Part shown: piece by piece, positions 13,146-13,839 of the stretch
How the letters are laid out: each line of letters starts with the position of its first letter
Position numbering within the stretch: position 1 is the stretch's first letter
DNA from: Chlorobiaceae bacterium
GTDB taxonomy: Bacteria > Bacteroidota > Chlorobiia > Chlorobiales > Chlorobiaceae
Assembly: GCA_013336025.1 (NCBI GenBank)
Contig: JAAXUM010000010.1
Coordinates: 1 to 13,839 of the forward strand
Length of the DNA: 13,839 bases
Direction: 5' to 3'
Notes under the pieces: generated by a model
Databases searched by the model: none
What the model saw: the letters and a program-made list of their open reading frames with translations, nothing else
Told to the model about the DNA's origin: nothing
Translations under genes and position numbers: made by a program

Positions 13146-13839
13146 CTAAAGCCCTGTTTTTTCAAGCCTTACCGGGATAAGTTTCGATACCCCTTCCTCT
13201 TCCATCGTAACACCGTACAGTGCATGGCATGACGCCATTGAATTCTTGTTGTGCGTAACAATAATAAATTGGGTGTTATTCTCAAATTTTTTCAAGAGTT
13301 TAATAAACCTTCCCACATTTGCGTCGTCAAGAGGGGCGTCTACTTCGTCAAGAATGCAAAATGGACTTGGTTTGACAAGGTAGATTGCAAACAGCAGGGA
13401 AAGGGCTGTCAAAGCTTTTTCGCCACCACTTAACTGCTCTATGGATAACGGCTTTTTACCTTTTGGTTTTGCAACTATTTCTATACGGGCTTCCAGAGGG
13501 TCGTCGGCTGTGTGAACGATAAGGTCAACTTCATCTTCCGGATCAAAGAGTTCATGAAAAATAGTGATAAAGTTTTTTCGAACGGACGTGCAGGTCTGGC
13601 GGAATTTCAGAAGGGCGGTTTTGTTGATCTCTTCAATGGTGTTTCGGAGCTGCAGGGCAGCGCTCTCGAGATCTTCTTTTTGCTCAAGAAGAAAATCAAG
13701 TCGATCTTTTTCGGCTTCATACTCCTCAAGCGCCAGTTCATTGACCGCGCCGAACTGCTCTCTCTGGCTTTCAAGTAAGGCAAGTTTTTCGGTTGCCAGC
13801 GTCTGATCAAATGGTTCTTCATGCGGCGGTGTTTCGAAA
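13146..13839 (-). CDS. smc: Chromosome segregation ATPase Smc, C-terminal part (5' end outside window)
   Basis: Smc is the condensin ATPase that organises and segregates the chromosome together with ScpA and ScpB. Only the last 230 or so codons are present; the gene runs off the right edge. The visible part begins in the end of the returning coiled coil, including FGAVNELALEEYEAEKDRL and then EDLESAALQLRNTIEEIN. It enters the C-terminal head domain through FRQTCTSVRKNFITIFHELF. The ABC signature LSGGEKALTALSLLFAIY is near 13380-13433, followed by the Walker B segment FCILDEVDAPLDDANVGRF (about 13310-13365) and the switch histidine in FIIVTHNKNSM. The signature Ser and the catalytic Glu after the Walker B Asp are intact. 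smc appears to lead the HAD-nusB-nth group, with 16 bases to the HAD gene. Confidence 0.96.
   Translation of the reverse strand, partial: FETPPHEEPFDQTLATEKLALLESQREQFGAVNELALEEYEAEKDRLDFLLEQKEDLESAALQLRNTIEEINKTALLKFRQTCTSVRKNFITIFHELFDPEDEVDLIVHTADDPLEARIEIVAKPKGKKPLSIEQLSGGEKALTALSLLFAIYLVKPSPFCILDEVDAPLDDANVGRFIKLLKKFENNTQFIIVTHNKNSMASCHALYGVTMEEEGVSKLIPVRLEKTGL

Overview
The window reads as ordinary, gene-dense chromosome from a member of the Chlorobiota/Bacteroidota group, most likely a green sulfur bacterium (Chlorobium or a close relative). This assignment is an inference from four things: protein character by eye; a large helix-hairpin-helix/outer-membrane-barrel protein of a type I associate with this phylum group; moderate base composition; and start sites that almost all lack a Shine-Dalgarno sequence. 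No rRNA, tRNA, CRISPR array, insertion sequence or phage gene was seen.

Layout. Positions 179-5098 (+) carry hisH, hisA, scpB, an RluB-type pseudouridine synthase and the HhH/barrel protein, closely spaced. Positions 5095-6860 (-) carry a Sua5-type threonylcarbamoyl-AMP synthase preceded by a polytopic membrane protein of the dolichol/phytol kinase family. Positions 6861-7322 are the only long stretch without a confident gene; they hold a possible 113-residue minus-strand gene and a hairpin. Positions 7323-11270 (+) carry a Ppx/GppA phosphatase, a PabB-PabC fusion for p-aminobenzoate synthesis and an unrecognised 152-residue protein. Positions 11267-13839 (-) are read right to left as the C-terminal third of smc, a HAD phosphatase, nusB and nth.

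How the genes relate. HisH and HisA are consecutive-step proteins of histidine synthesis; HisF, the partner of HisH, is not in the window. ScpB near the left end and Smc at the right end belong to one chromosome-condensation complex but sit in separate, oppositely oriented operons. RluB, Sua5 and NusB act in rRNA modification, tRNA modification and rRNA transcription, and Nth in base-excision repair. PabBC feeds folate synthesis and needs a glutaminase (PabA) encoded elsewhere.

No clearly new multi-gene system is visible. The points most worth a second look are the HhH/outer-membrane-barrel protein, two convergent gene pairs whose stop codons overlap in the same TTAG tetranucleotide, the near absence of Shine-Dalgarno sequences with T just before most ATG codons, and the poorly explained 6.86-7.32 kb region.
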